Assembly (NCBI GenBank): GCA_024763355.1
Contig: JANTFR010000007.1
Span: 1 to 34,645, forward strand
Source of the DNA: Anaerolineales bacterium
GTDB lineage: Bacteria; Chloroflexota; Anaerolineae; Anaerolineales; DRKV01
Reading direction: 5' to 3'
Length of the DNA: 34,645 nt
Below the pieces are notes generated by a model that saw nothing but the letters and a program-made list of their open reading frames with translations, was not told the origin of the DNA and did no database searches. Made by a program: the position numbers and the translations under genes. Positions 1 to 8,200 of this stretch are shown here, piece after piece. The stretch's first letter is position 1. The number at the start of each line of letters is the position of its first letter.

Positions 1-344
1 GCGGGCTGGCAACCGCCCTCAACGAACTGGCGCAGACTTCGGGACAGGGCTTCGTCTTCGACGAGACCGCCGTCCCCGTGGATGAGGCCGCCCGCTCCGC
101 CTGCGGCCTGCTCGGCCTGGACCCCCTCTACGTAGCCAACGAGGGCACCTTCGTCGCCATTGTCCCGCCGGAGGAGGCCGAAGCCGCCCTGGAAACCATG
201 CGCGCCCATCCTGCAGGGAGCGGGGCGCGGCGCATCGGCGAGGTGGTCGCGGCCCATCCGGGCAAAGTCATCATGCGCACTGCTTTGGGGGCGAAGCGCA
301 TCGTCACCCCGCTCAGCGGCGATTTGCTGCCGCGCATCTGTTGA
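1..344 (+). CDS. hypE: HypE, [NiFe]-hydrogenase maturation protein, C-terminal fragment
   Basis: This is the 3' end of a gene that begins before the window; it reads in frame from base 3 to a TGA at 342-344. HypE accepts a carbamoyl group from HypF on its C-terminal cysteine and dehydrates it to a thiocyanate, the source of the CN ligands of the [NiFe] active site. The fragment shows the typical C-terminal domain: GLATALNE near its start, LGLDPLYVANEG, an MRAHP segment, and the diagnostic terminus PRIC, which ends in the acceptor cysteine. About 113 residues are present, roughly a third of the usual 330-350. The PurM-like N-terminal half lies outside the window. The rest of a hyp or hydrogenase cluster probably lies upstream, which I cannot see. 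Confidence 0.93.
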   Translation, partial: GLATALNELAQTSGQGFVFDETAVPVDEAARSACGLLGLDPLYVANEGTFVAIVPPEEAEAALETMRAHPAGSGARRIGEVVAAHPGKVIMRTALGAKRIVTPLSGDLLPRIC

Positions 345-635
345 AATTTTTTGCGCTTTTTTTGCACTTTTTTCGTTGCATTCTGTTTGAAAATCACCTA
401 CAATTACCTGAATTACAGATAAGGATATTTGCCTTGCCCTGCTGAACGAAAGCGATGAAGCCGCTGTAGCCGAGAGGCGTCTTTCCCATCTATATCGCGT
501 TTCGCCTGCAACCGTTTCGCTGTTTCCGTTCAACGTGCTGCCACTTTGTTGTGTCAGAACGCGGGTACCTTTATCTGTATTCGTTCTCGACCTTTCCTTT
601 GCTCTTGTTTTCACCCATCCCAGAAAGGCAGCCGC
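345..635. other. intergenic region: T-rich hypE tail and long leader of the MFS gene
   Basis: This 291-base gap has three T runs close to the hypE stop (347-352, 357-363 and 368-373), which could help end transcription. The only nearby dyad is a 5-bp GCGGC/GCCGC pair at 316-333 inside hypE, too far from the T runs to be a classic terminator. A candidate promoter sits at 376-404. If it is used, about 225 bases of untranslated leader precede the permease. The leader contains small potential stems around 447-478 and an 11-mer at 461-471 that recurs upstream of cheA. I did not recognise a known riboswitch class. Confidence 0.5.
376..404 (+). promoter_or_regulatory. candidate sigma70-type promoter for the MFS gene
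   Basis: TTGCAT at 376-381 and TACAAT at 399-404 are separated by 17 bases. The -10 box matches the consensus at five of six positions, and the -35 box at only the first three. Transcription would start near 411, far upstream of the permease start at 636. Confidence 0.35.
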
Positions 636-2012
636 ATGACCGAATCTGCTCCCCCTATCAACGACAAGCGCGAGATTTTTGGCTGGGCGATGTACGACTG
701 GGCCAATTCGGCCTTCAGCACCACCGTCGGGACGGTTTTTTTGGGGCCGTACCTGGCTTCGCTGGCCGCCAATGCCGCCAAAGCCTACCCCGACGGGATG
801 GCGCGTTTCTTCGGCATCCCCGTAGCCCCCGATTCCTTCCTCCCGTATGCGGTTTCCTTCTCGGTGGGGATGCAGGTGCTCTTCCTGCCCATCCTGGGGG
901 CGATTGCGGATTATTCGCACCGCCGCAAGCAGTTGATGCAATTGTTCGCCACCATCGGCGCCCTTTCCACCATCGCCTTTTTCTTCGTCACTCAGCCCCT
1001 GTGGTGGCTGGGCGGGATTCTCTTCGTGGTCGCCAACCTGGCTTTTGGGGCTGCGGTGGTCTTCTACAATTCCTACCTGCCAGACATCGCCAGTGAAGAC
1101 CAGCGTGACCGGGTTTCCTCCTACGGTTGGGCGCTGGGATACCTGGGCGGCGGCCTGCTTCTCTTCCTGAACCTGATTTTCTACCAGATGCATGAAAAAC
1201 TGGGCGTTCCGACGGGGCTGGCGGTGCGTATCAACCTGGCCTCGGCGGGCGTGTGGTGGATAGGATTCTCCCTGGTCACCTGGAGCCGCCTGCGTTCCCG
1301 CCATGCGGCGCGCGTCCTGCCTCCGGGGGAAAGTTACATAAGCATCGGTTTCAAGCAACTGTGGGGCACGCTGAAGGAAGTCGAACGTTTTCCGGAGACG
1401 CTCAAATTCCTGCTGGCCTATTTCCTCTACAACGACGGCATCCAGACGGTGATTGCGGTTTCGGCCACCTTTGCGGCAGCCCCTCTGGTACGCGGCGGGC
1501 TGGAGATTGAGCAGGGAACCTTGACGATGGTGATTTTGATGATTCAGTTCGTGGCCTTCGGGGGGGCGCTCTTTTGGGGCAAGTTGGCCGGCTGGGTTGG
1601 GGCCAAGCGTTCTATCATCATCAGTCTGGTGATTTGGGCTGGAGTGGTTACTTTTGCCTACGGCGGGTTGAAGGGCGAGACCCGCATCCTGCAATTCTGG
1701 ATTTTAGGAGCGCTCATCGCCGTGGTGATGGGTGGCAGCCAAGCCATCAGCCGCAGTCTTTTTGCACAGATGATTCCCGACGGGCGGGAAGCGGAATTCT
1801 ACTCGTTTTACGAAGTTAGCGAACGCGGCACGTCCTGGATTGGGCCGCTGCTCTTCGGGATAATGAATCAGGCCTTTGGCAGTCTGCGCCCTGCCCTGCT
1901 TTCCCTGATTTTCTTCTTCTTCGCCGGGCTGTTGATTTTGCCTCTCGTGAATGTCAAGAAAGCCATTGCCGACGTGAAAGCATATGAGATGGAGATGGGC
2001 GCTGGTTCTTGA
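636..2012 (+). CDS. MFS permease, UMF1 (Atg22-like) family
   Basis: This is an integral inner-membrane transporter of about 458 residues with roughly twelve hydrophobic segments. The family hallmark MYDWANSAF is near the N-terminus (about residue 19). Other typical features are the loop motif after the second helix (IADYSHRRKQL), a YNSYLPDIA segment and a C-terminal GGSQAISRSLFAQMIP segment, as in bacterial UMF1 proteins related to yeast Atg22. The yeast homologue exports amino acids from the vacuole; the substrate of bacterial members is generally unknown and I do not assign one. I chose the ATG at 636 because AGAAAGG at 622-628 is well spaced before it and the conserved region starts shortly after; the frame stays open upstream to 546 with no better signal. 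The gene stands alone, with a terminator-like hairpin after it. Confidence 0.88.
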   Translation: MTESAPPINDKREIFGWAMYDWANSAFSTTVGTVFLGPYLASLAANAAKAYPDGMARFFGIPVAPDSFLPYAVSFSVGMQVLFLPILGAIADYSHRRKQLMQLFATIGALSTIAFFFVTQPLWWLGGILFVVANLAFGAAVVFYNSYLPDIASEDQRDRVSSYGWALGYLGGGLLLFLNLIFYQMHEKLGVPTGLAVRINLASAGVWWIGFSLVTWSRLRSRHAARVLPPGESYISIGFKQLWGTLKEVERFPETLKFLLAYFLYNDGIQTVIAVSATFAAAPLVRGGLEIEQGTLTMVILMIQFVAFGGALFWGKLAGWVGAKRSIIISLVIWAGVVTFAYGGLKGETRILQFWILGALIAVVMGGSQAISRSLFAQMIPDGREAEFYSFYEVSERGTSWIGPLLFGIMNQAFGSLRPALLSLIFFFFAGLLILPLVNVKKAIADVKAYEMEMGAGS

Positions 2013-2053
2013 AGACACTTCAGGGGGAAGATTCGGCTATTCCATTTCCGGAT

Positions 2054-2089
2054 GGGAACGGGAGAAGATATAGGTCTGCTCCCGTTCTC
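2054..2089 (+). terminator. hairpin terminator after the MFS gene
   Basis: GGGAACGGGAG (2054-2064) pairs with CTCCCGTTCTC (2079-2089), giving 11 pairs including one G-T, with a 14-base loop. It lies 42 bases after the permease stop. The following TGTTTAAT is only a weak T tract, so efficiency is uncertain. Confidence 0.6.
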
Positions 2090-2215
2090 TGTTTAATCGG
2101 CACATACGAGGCCATTCATCCCTCATTACGCTGCGTGCCACTATTACAAAAGTCACAATTTGCGCATGACAATCAGTACTTACATCCCCTATCTGGCTGA
2201 TTTACAATCATATTG

Positions 2216-2231
2216 TTGACTGCTTAGGTAA
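2216..2231 (+). promoter_or_regulatory. candidate Rrf2/IscR-like operator before the regulator gene
   Basis: TTGACT-GCTTA-GGTAA is an imperfect dyad 19 bases before the Rrf2-family start. Its left half fits the type 1 IscR site (YYGACT followed by RWWT), and the right half is degenerate. Many Rrf2 regulators bind just upstream of their own gene, so autoregulation is plausible. This is inference from one site. A TTTACA at 2201-2206 may be an associated -35 box, but no convincing -10 box was found. Confidence 0.3.
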
Positions 2232-2250
2232 GGGTTTCTTTGAGGATTGT

Positions 2251-2664
2251 ATGTTGCGTATCAAGCGGCAAACGGACTATGCTGTGCGGGTCATCCTCGC
2301 TTTGGCACAGATGCCAGAAGGCAGCCGCCTGACGACAGCCGCCATTCAGGAGAGCATGCAGATTCCGCGGGCTTTTTTACAGCGCATTGTGGCGCAACTG
2401 GCGCAAAGCCATTTGCTCCAAACCTTCCCCGGGCGGGATGGCGGCGTGCAGTTGCTGCGCAAAGCGGAGGATATTACTCTTCGGGATGTGGTCGAGAGCA
2501 TAGAAGGCCCTTTGATGATTTCCGAGTGTCTTCCGGGGGATGCTTTTTGTCCTTTTGAAGAGCATTGCCCCGTGCGTCGGCGCTGGGCGCGTTTGCAAAG
2601 CGTGATTCTCAAGGAACTCTCGCAGACGACTTTCGCGGACCTGGCAAAGGAGGTGGTGGGTTGA
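2251..2664 (+). CDS. Rrf2-family Fe-S transcriptional regulator
   Basis: This is a 137-residue DNA-binding protein of the Rrf2 family (IscR, NsrR, RirA). The N-terminus has the family winged helix-turn-helix with the start MLRIKRQTDYAVR, the recognition region IPRAFLQRIVAQL (about 38-50) and the wing motif GRDGGVQLLR. Cys93, Cys100 and Cys106 give a C-x6-C-x5-C cluster motif, one residue longer in the first spacing than IscR or NsrR, so it probably holds a [2Fe-2S] or [4Fe-4S] cluster. The cluster would sense redox state, O2, NO or Fe-S supply. The length is typical. The cydA ATG follows 76 bases after its stop, so the likeliest target is the downstream cydAB-cydDC group. The ligand cannot be told from sequence. 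ATG 2251 is preceded only by a weak GAGGA. Confidence 0.9.
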   Translation: MLRIKRQTDYAVRVILALAQMPEGSRLTTAAIQESMQIPRAFLQRIVAQLAQSHLLQTFPGRDGGVQLLRKAEDITLRDVVESIEGPLMISECLPGDAFCPFEEHCPVRRRWARLQSVILKELSQTTFADLAKEVVG

Positions 2665-2740
2665 TAGATACTTGATGTGTATGGCCGATGTCTTCTCTCT
2701 CACAATCATCCAACCCCATTTCGCAAGGAGGAGTTTTCTT

Positions 2741-4066
2741 ATGAACCTGATTCTTGCACGGTGGCAATTCGCCATTGTCACTATCTACCACTTCTTCAAT
2801 GTCCCCCTGACCCTGGGTCTCTCTATTTTTCTGGCGATTCTGGAGACGCAGTACGTGCGCACTGGCGATGAAAAGTTCAAGCGCATGGTCAAATTTTGGG
2901 GCAAAATTTTTCTCATTAATTTTGCCATGGGCGTCGTCACCGGTATCGTCCAGGAATTTCAATTTGGGATGAACTGGGCGGAGTACTCCCGCTTTATGGG
3001 CGATATTTTTGGTGTGCCGCTGGCTATCGAAGCCTTGTTGGCTTTTTATCTGGAATCCACTTTTGTGGGGCTTTGGCTTTTCGGTTGGGATAAACTCTCT
3101 CCGAAACTTCATGCCGTCACGATTTGGCTGGTTGCGATTGGTTCTAATCTCTCCGCGATTTGGATTCTGGCAGCCAACTCCTTCATGCAGCATCCTGTCG
3201 GCTATGGCATCAACCCGGAGACCGGGCGTGTGGTAATGAAGGACTTCTTCGCTGTGGTGGGCAATCCGAACCTGTGGTATCAGTTCCCGCACGTCTTCAC
3301 GGCAGGTATGACCACCGCCGGTTTCGTGGTGCTGGCCTTTAGTTCCTGGCACTTGCTCAGGGGCACGAAATCCAAAGATTTCTTCCAGACTTCCTTCCGC
3401 TGGGCAGCGGTCTATGCCCTGGTCGGTATCCTCTCCGTCATCGTTATCGGGCACTTTCAAGGACAATTCCTGGTGCGCCACCAACCCCTGAAAATGGCCG
3501 CCTCCGAAATGCTGTGGGAGACCGAGAAGCCGGCGTCTTTCTCTGTGGTTCCCGGCATCAATATCCCCGGTGTGCTGAGTTTCCTCTCCTACAACAATTT
3601 CACCCAGGAAGTCAAGGGCATTCACGATTTGCAGGCGGAGATGGTTGCGCAATACGGAGAGGGACAATACATTCCCCCTGTCGCGCTGAACTACTGGGCT
3701 TTCCGCACGATGGTGTACCTCGGGTCCTTGCTGGCTCTCCTGGCTATCGTGGCTGTGTACTTCTTGAAAGGCAATGCTTTTGAAAAGTATCCCTGGCTTC
3801 TCAAGAGCATGGTTGTTGCCGGGTATGTCCCGTTCATCATCAATAGCATGGGCTGGATTATGGCCGAGACCGGACGCTGGCCGTGGATTGTGTATGGCCT
3901 GCTGAAAGTTGACAAGGCTGTATCGCCTAATGTGCCGGCTGGCAGTGTGGCCTTCTCCATGATTGCGCTGACGATTCTCTACACTGCAGTGACGGGCGTC
4001 ACCCTGCATCTGATTCTCAAATACGGCAAGAGCGAGCCGGATGTCGTTTTGGCGAAAGGCCACTAA
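2741..4066 (+). CDS. cydA: cytochrome bd quinol oxidase subunit I
   Basis: CydA carries the three hemes of the bd oxidase, which oxidizes quinol and reduces O2 to water at the cytoplasmic membrane. The 441-residue protein starts with the conserved segment ARWQFAIVTIYHFFNVPLT, where His17 corresponds to the high-spin heme b595 ligand. It contains the ALLAFYLESTFVGLW helix and the signature GRWPW at about residues 378-382, the equivalent of GRQPW in E. coli. About nine membrane helices are apparent. It is much shorter than the 522-residue E. coli protein, which points to the short Q-loop subclass. ATG 2741 is supported by AAGGAGGAG at 2725-2733; the frame is open upstream to 2672 but that extension lacks family similarity. 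A small ATAC-N7-GTAT dyad at 2668-2682 lies in the leader. cydB follows at once. Confidence 0.97.
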   Translation: MNLILARWQFAIVTIYHFFNVPLTLGLSIFLAILETQYVRTGDEKFKRMVKFWGKIFLINFAMGVVTGIVQEFQFGMNWAEYSRFMGDIFGVPLAIEALLAFYLESTFVGLWLFGWDKLSPKLHAVTIWLVAIGSNLSAIWILAANSFMQHPVGYGINPETGRVVMKDFFAVVGNPNLWYQFPHVFTAGMTTAGFVVLAFSSWHLLRGTKSKDFFQTSFRWAAVYALVGILSVIVIGHFQGQFLVRHQPLKMAASEMLWETEKPASFSVVPGINIPGVLSFLSYNNFTQEVKGIHDLQAEMVAQYGEGQYIPPVALNYWAFRTMVYLGSLLALLAIVAVYFLKGNAFEKYPWLLKSMVVAGYVPFIINSMGWIMAETGRWPWIVYGLLKVDKAVSPNVPAGSVAFSMIALTILYTAVTGVTLHLILKYGKSEPDVVLAKGH

Positions 4067-4074
4067 GGAGGCTG

Positions 4075-5094
4075 ATGATGTCATTAGAAACCCTTTGGTT
4101 TATCCTGGTCACTGTCCTGTTCATCGGATTCTTCTTCCTGGAAGGATTTGATTATGGCGTTGGTATTTTGCTTCCTTTCCTCGGAAAGGACGATACCGAG
4201 AAGCGGGCTGTCATCAACACCATTGGCCCCCATTGGGACGGCAATGAAGTTTGGATGATTACCGCCGGCGGAGCGGCCTTTGCCGCTTTCCCCCAGTTTT
4301 ACGCCACCTTGTTCAGCGGCTTTTACATCGCTCTGGTGCTGATGCTGATAGCCCTGATTGTGCGCGGTATCGGTTTTGAATTTCGCTCCACTAAGGACGA
4401 CCCCAAATGGCGCAACTTCTGGGACCAGATGATTTTCTGGGGCAGTTTGCTGCCCGCCCTCCTGTGGGGCGTTGCTGTCGGCAACCTGATGCGCGGTATC
4501 CCCGTTGACGCCGAGATGTACTACTGGGGCGGTCTCTTTCCCCTCCTCAACCCTTACGCCCTCATGGCCGGGCTGGTCTTCGTCGCTCTCTTCACCCTGC
4601 ACGGGGCCAACTTCCTGGCTATCAAAACCAGTGGCGTCATCGAGGAGCGCGTCAAAGGCATGATTGGTAAAATCTGGCTGGTCGCTACCGTCCTGACCGT
4701 GCTCTTTGTCATCTGGACTTTCCCGGCCACCGACATCCTCACCAAGCCGGGTGTCAATGGGCTGATTGGTGCTGTCCTGGCAGCGATTGCTCTCCTGGCG
4801 AGCGGCTGGTTCTCGAAAGCCGGGCAATACGGAAAGGCTTTCGTATCCGGCGGTCTGACGATTATCTTTGCCACCATCATGGTCTTCATGGGGTTGTATC
4901 CCCGCTTGATTATCTCCACCCTTAACCCGGACTGGAGTCTGACGATTACCAACGCTTCGGCCAGCCCTTATACCCTCAAGGCTATGACCATCGTGGCGGG
5001 TATCCTCGTGCCCATCGTCCTGATTTACGTCGGGTGGTCCTACTACGTCTTCCGCGGACGCATCAGCGCCAAGAAGGAAGATTTGGTGTACTGA
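4075..5094 (+). CDS. cydB: cytochrome bd quinol oxidase subunit II
   Basis: CydB is the structural partner of CydA in the bd oxidase heterodimer. The protein is about 339 residues with eight or nine hydrophobic segments. Family hallmarks are FFFLEGFDYGVGILLPFLG near the N-terminus, IGPHWDGNEVWMITAGGA at about 50-67, GFYIALVLMLIALIVRGIGFE, and a helix with LHGANFLAIKTSG. Start choice is between adjacent ATGs at 4075 and 4078. AAGGAGG at 4065-4071 overlaps the cydA stop and gives better spacing to 4078; I kept the first codon. The eight-base gap to cydA and the overlapping ribosome binding site indicate translational coupling and an operon. Confidence 0.96.
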   Translation: MMSLETLWFILVTVLFIGFFFLEGFDYGVGILLPFLGKDDTEKRAVINTIGPHWDGNEVWMITAGGAAFAAFPQFYATLFSGFYIALVLMLIALIVRGIGFEFRSTKDDPKWRNFWDQMIFWGSLLPALLWGVAVGNLMRGIPVDAEMYYWGGLFPLLNPYALMAGLVFVALFTLHGANFLAIKTSGVIEERVKGMIGKIWLVATVLTVLFVIWTFPATDILTKPGVNGLIGAVLAAIALLASGWFSKAGQYGKAFVSGGLTIIFATIMVFMGLYPRLIISTLNPDWSLTITNASASPYTLKAMTIVAGILVPIVLIYVGWSYYVFRGRISAKKEDLVY

Positions 5095-5115
5095 GTGCCC
5101 GTCCGAAAAACTGGA

Positions 5116-5137
5116 GGACAGTCTTTTCAGGCTGTCC
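5116..5137 (+). repeat. small hairpin after cydB
   Basis: GGACAG (5116-5121) and CTGTCC (5132-5137) form a six-pair stem with a 10-base loop. Flanking GTCC (5101-5104) and GGAC (5138-5141) could extend it as an outer stem. No T tract follows, so it looks less like a terminator than an RNA-stabilising or boundary hairpin between cydB and cydDC. Confidence 0.4.
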
Positions 5138-5143
5138 GGACGC

Positions 5144-5208
5144 AAATGCAGAATGCAGTCGCCCCAATGCTGCATTCTGCATTTTGTATTCCGCATTCAC
5201 CATTTCCC
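5144..5208. repeat. heptamer-period repeat forming a perfect 15-bp hairpin before cydDC
   Basis: The 15-base arm at 5144-5158 (two copies of AATGCAG with a leading A) is the exact reverse complement of 5170-5184, with an 11-base loop. The right side continues as five heptamers beginning ATT at 5174, 5181, 5188, 5195 and 5202 (ATTCTGC, ATTTTGT, ATTCCGC, ATTCACC, ATTTCCC). The left side has AAT at 5145 and 5152, so the period of 7 holds in both orientations. The tract ends against the cydDC start, preceded by pyrimidine-rich CTCCTCC (5209-5215). Its origin and function are unknown. Confidence 0.75.
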
Positions 5209-5215
5209 CTCCTCC

Positions 5216-8200
5216 ATGCGTCGTCTCATCGCTCTGGCTCGTGATAGCCGCACATCTTTCGCCATTACTGTTCTGCTCGGCCTGACGACAGGTTTCCTGA
5301 CCATTGCTCAGGCCTGGTTGTTCAGTAAGGCTGTGGATGCTGCTTTTCTGGGGGGCGCATCGCTGTCCGTCCTGCGCCCGATTTTGGAGGGCATGTTGGG
5401 GTTGATGACGGCGCGGGGTATCCTCGCCTGGGGCACGGAACTGAGCGCCAGGGCGATTGCGGCGCGGGTCAAGAGCGCTTTGCGTGCCCGCCTGCTGGCA
5501 CATATCGAGGCCCTCGGCCCGGCCTTTACCGCCTCCGGGCGTACCGGCGCTCTCGAAGCCGCCTTGGTGGATGGCATCGAGGCCCTGGATGCCTACTACA
5601 GCCAATATCTGCCGCAACTACTGATTGCGGCTCTCGTTCCCCTCAGCATTCTGGCCTTCGTCTTCCCGAAAGACTGGCTCTCCGGGCTGATTTTACTGCT
5701 GACCGCGCCTCTCATTCCTCTCTTCATGTACCTGATTGGCAAGGGAGCGGAGGCCCTCACCCGCCGTCAGTACGACACCCTCACCCGTCTCTCGGCGCAC
5801 TTCCTGGACAGTTTACAAGGACTGACCACCCTCAAACTGTTTGGCCGCAGCCGCGCGCATGCCCGCAAAGTCGAGCAGGCCAGCAACGAATTCCGCGACG
5901 TGACCCTCTCCGTTCTGCGCGTCACCTTCCTTTCTGCGCTGGCGCTGGAACTGCTTGCCACCCTCAGTACGGCGGTCGTAGCGGTGGAAATCGGCGTGCG
6001 GTTGCTCTACGCCAAAATCCAGTTTCAGGAGGCCCTCTTCTTGCTGGTGATTGCGCCGGAATTTTACATTCCCCTGCGCATGTTGGGGCTGCGTTTTCAC
6101 GCCGGGATGGCCGGCAGCAGCGCGGCGCGGCGCATCTTCGAGATTCTCGATACCCCCGTGCCGGCTGCCGTTTCCCCCCTTGCCGAGAAAACTTTTCCTC
6201 TCGGAGATATCACCTTCGAGAACGTGACCTATACCTATCCGGAGAGCGACCGTCCGGCGCTGGATGACGTCTCTTTTACCATCCCTCGTGGGACGCACGT
6301 GGCACTCGTGGGACGCAGCGGAGCGGGGAAATCCACCCTTTTTCAGATTTTGCTGGGATTTCTGCGTCCCCAAAGCGGTACAATCCGCGTGGATGGGTGT
6401 TCCTGTCCCCATCTGGATAGCGCATTGTGGCGGGCGAGGCTGGCCTGGGTCTCCCAATCCCCATACCTCTTCGATGCCACGATTGCCGACAACATTCGTC
6501 TGGCTCGCCCGGAGGCTTCCGATGAGGAAGTCGTCGCCGCGGCGCAGGCCGCCCGCCTGGATGATTTCATCCGCTCCCTGCCGCAGGGCTATCAGACCGT
6601 TGTTGGGGAGCGCGGGACACGCCTCAGTGGGGGGGAGCGTCAGCGGCTGGCGCTGGCGCGTGCTTTTCTCAAGGATGCCGACCTGCTCCTGCTGGATGAA
6701 CCGACGGCCAATCTCGACCCGGTCAATGAGGCCCTGCTCTCGGAAGCCACCCGGGATTTGCTGCGCCGCCCAGGGCGTACCATCGTGACCATCGCGCATC
6801 GCCTGGAGACCGTCACCCAGGCCGACTACATCCTCGTTCTGGAAGACGGACGCCTGGCAGAGCGCGGCACCCACGCCGAATTGCTGGCCCGCGGCGGTCT
6901 CTACGCAGCCCTGCGGGGTGAGAGTTCCCCCCAGGAAGTCGCCGCGCTCCCCTCCCCGCGCCGGGAGATGTCCCCTCCCTCGCCTCATCCCCATCCAGAC
7001 CGCCCGGCGCGAGTGGATTCGGCTGTTGCCCGCCCCGCGCCTGCCGCTGGCGGGCATGTCTTGGGACGTTTGCTAGGCTTTCTGCGCGGTGCGTGGGGCG
7101 ATGTGGCGCTTTCCGTCTTGCTGGGGGCGTTGACCATCGGTTCCAGCATTGCCCTGATGGGTACCTCTGCCTGGCTGATTTCCGCGGCGGCCTTGCAGCC
7201 ATCCATTGCCGATTTGCAGGTGGCTATCGTGGGAGTGCGTTTCTTTGGCATCACCCGCGGCGTCTTCCGCTACCTCGAGCGCCTGGTTTCGCACGGCGTG
7301 ACCTTCCGGCTACTGGCGCGTCTGCGCGCCTGGTTCTACCGCGCCCTGGAGCCGCTGGCCCCGGCGCGTCTGCAAAGTTTCCACAGTGGAGATTTGCTCA
7401 GCCGCATCATGGGGGATGTGGACGTCTTGCAGAATTTCTACGTCCGGGTGGTTTCTCCGCCTCTGGTGGCCGTCGTCGTGACGCTGGCAACGGCGGGCTA
7501 TTTATTTTTGCTTGCCCCTCGCCTGGGGCTGATTTTGCCCGTCTTCTTGCTTCTGGTCGGAGTGGCTGTCCCTGTGTTCAGCCGGCATTGGGGGCGCGCC
7601 GCGGGGCAATCCCTGGTGCAAGAACGCGCCGCTCTGAGCGTCGCTCTGGTAGACCACCTCCAGGGATTGGCGGATTTGCTGGCCTTCAACCGCGCCGCGG
7701 CCCATCGCGAGGCGGCTCTTGGGCGCGGGGAGCGCTACGAGACTGCCCAAACGCGTCTGGCGCGCCAGCACGGGGTGCAGGAGGGGTTGAACGTGCTGTT
7801 GAGTAATATGGGGATGTGGAGTCTGCTTGTGGCGGCTATCCCGCTGGTGCGCCTGGGCGCGCTGGATGGGCGGATGCTGGCCGCCGTGGCTCTGATTGGC
7901 TTTTCCGCTTTCGAGGCGGTGCTGCCCTTGCCGCAAGCGGCTCAGATGCTGGCATCCAGCCTGGAGGCGGCCCGGCGACTCTTTGAAGTGGTGGATTCGC
8001 CTCCGATGGTCAGTGACCCCCCACGGGCCGCGCCCGCTCCTGCCGGGGGACGCCTGAGCCTCGCGGGGACGCGCTTTCGCTATCCGGGTGCGGAACATCC
8101 TGCCCTGGCGGAGGTCACCTTCTCGCTGGAGACGGGCAAACGCCTGGCGGTGGTCGGGCCGAGCGGGGCGGGGAAGTCCACTTTGGCGACCCTTTTGCTG

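Noticed and set aside
2609-4084. Long open frame on the minus strand antisense to cydA (491 codons)
   Set aside because: It lies fully opposite a clearly identified gene, has low-complexity His/Gln/Asp-rich composition typical of reverse-frame reading of GC-rich codons, and shows no domain.
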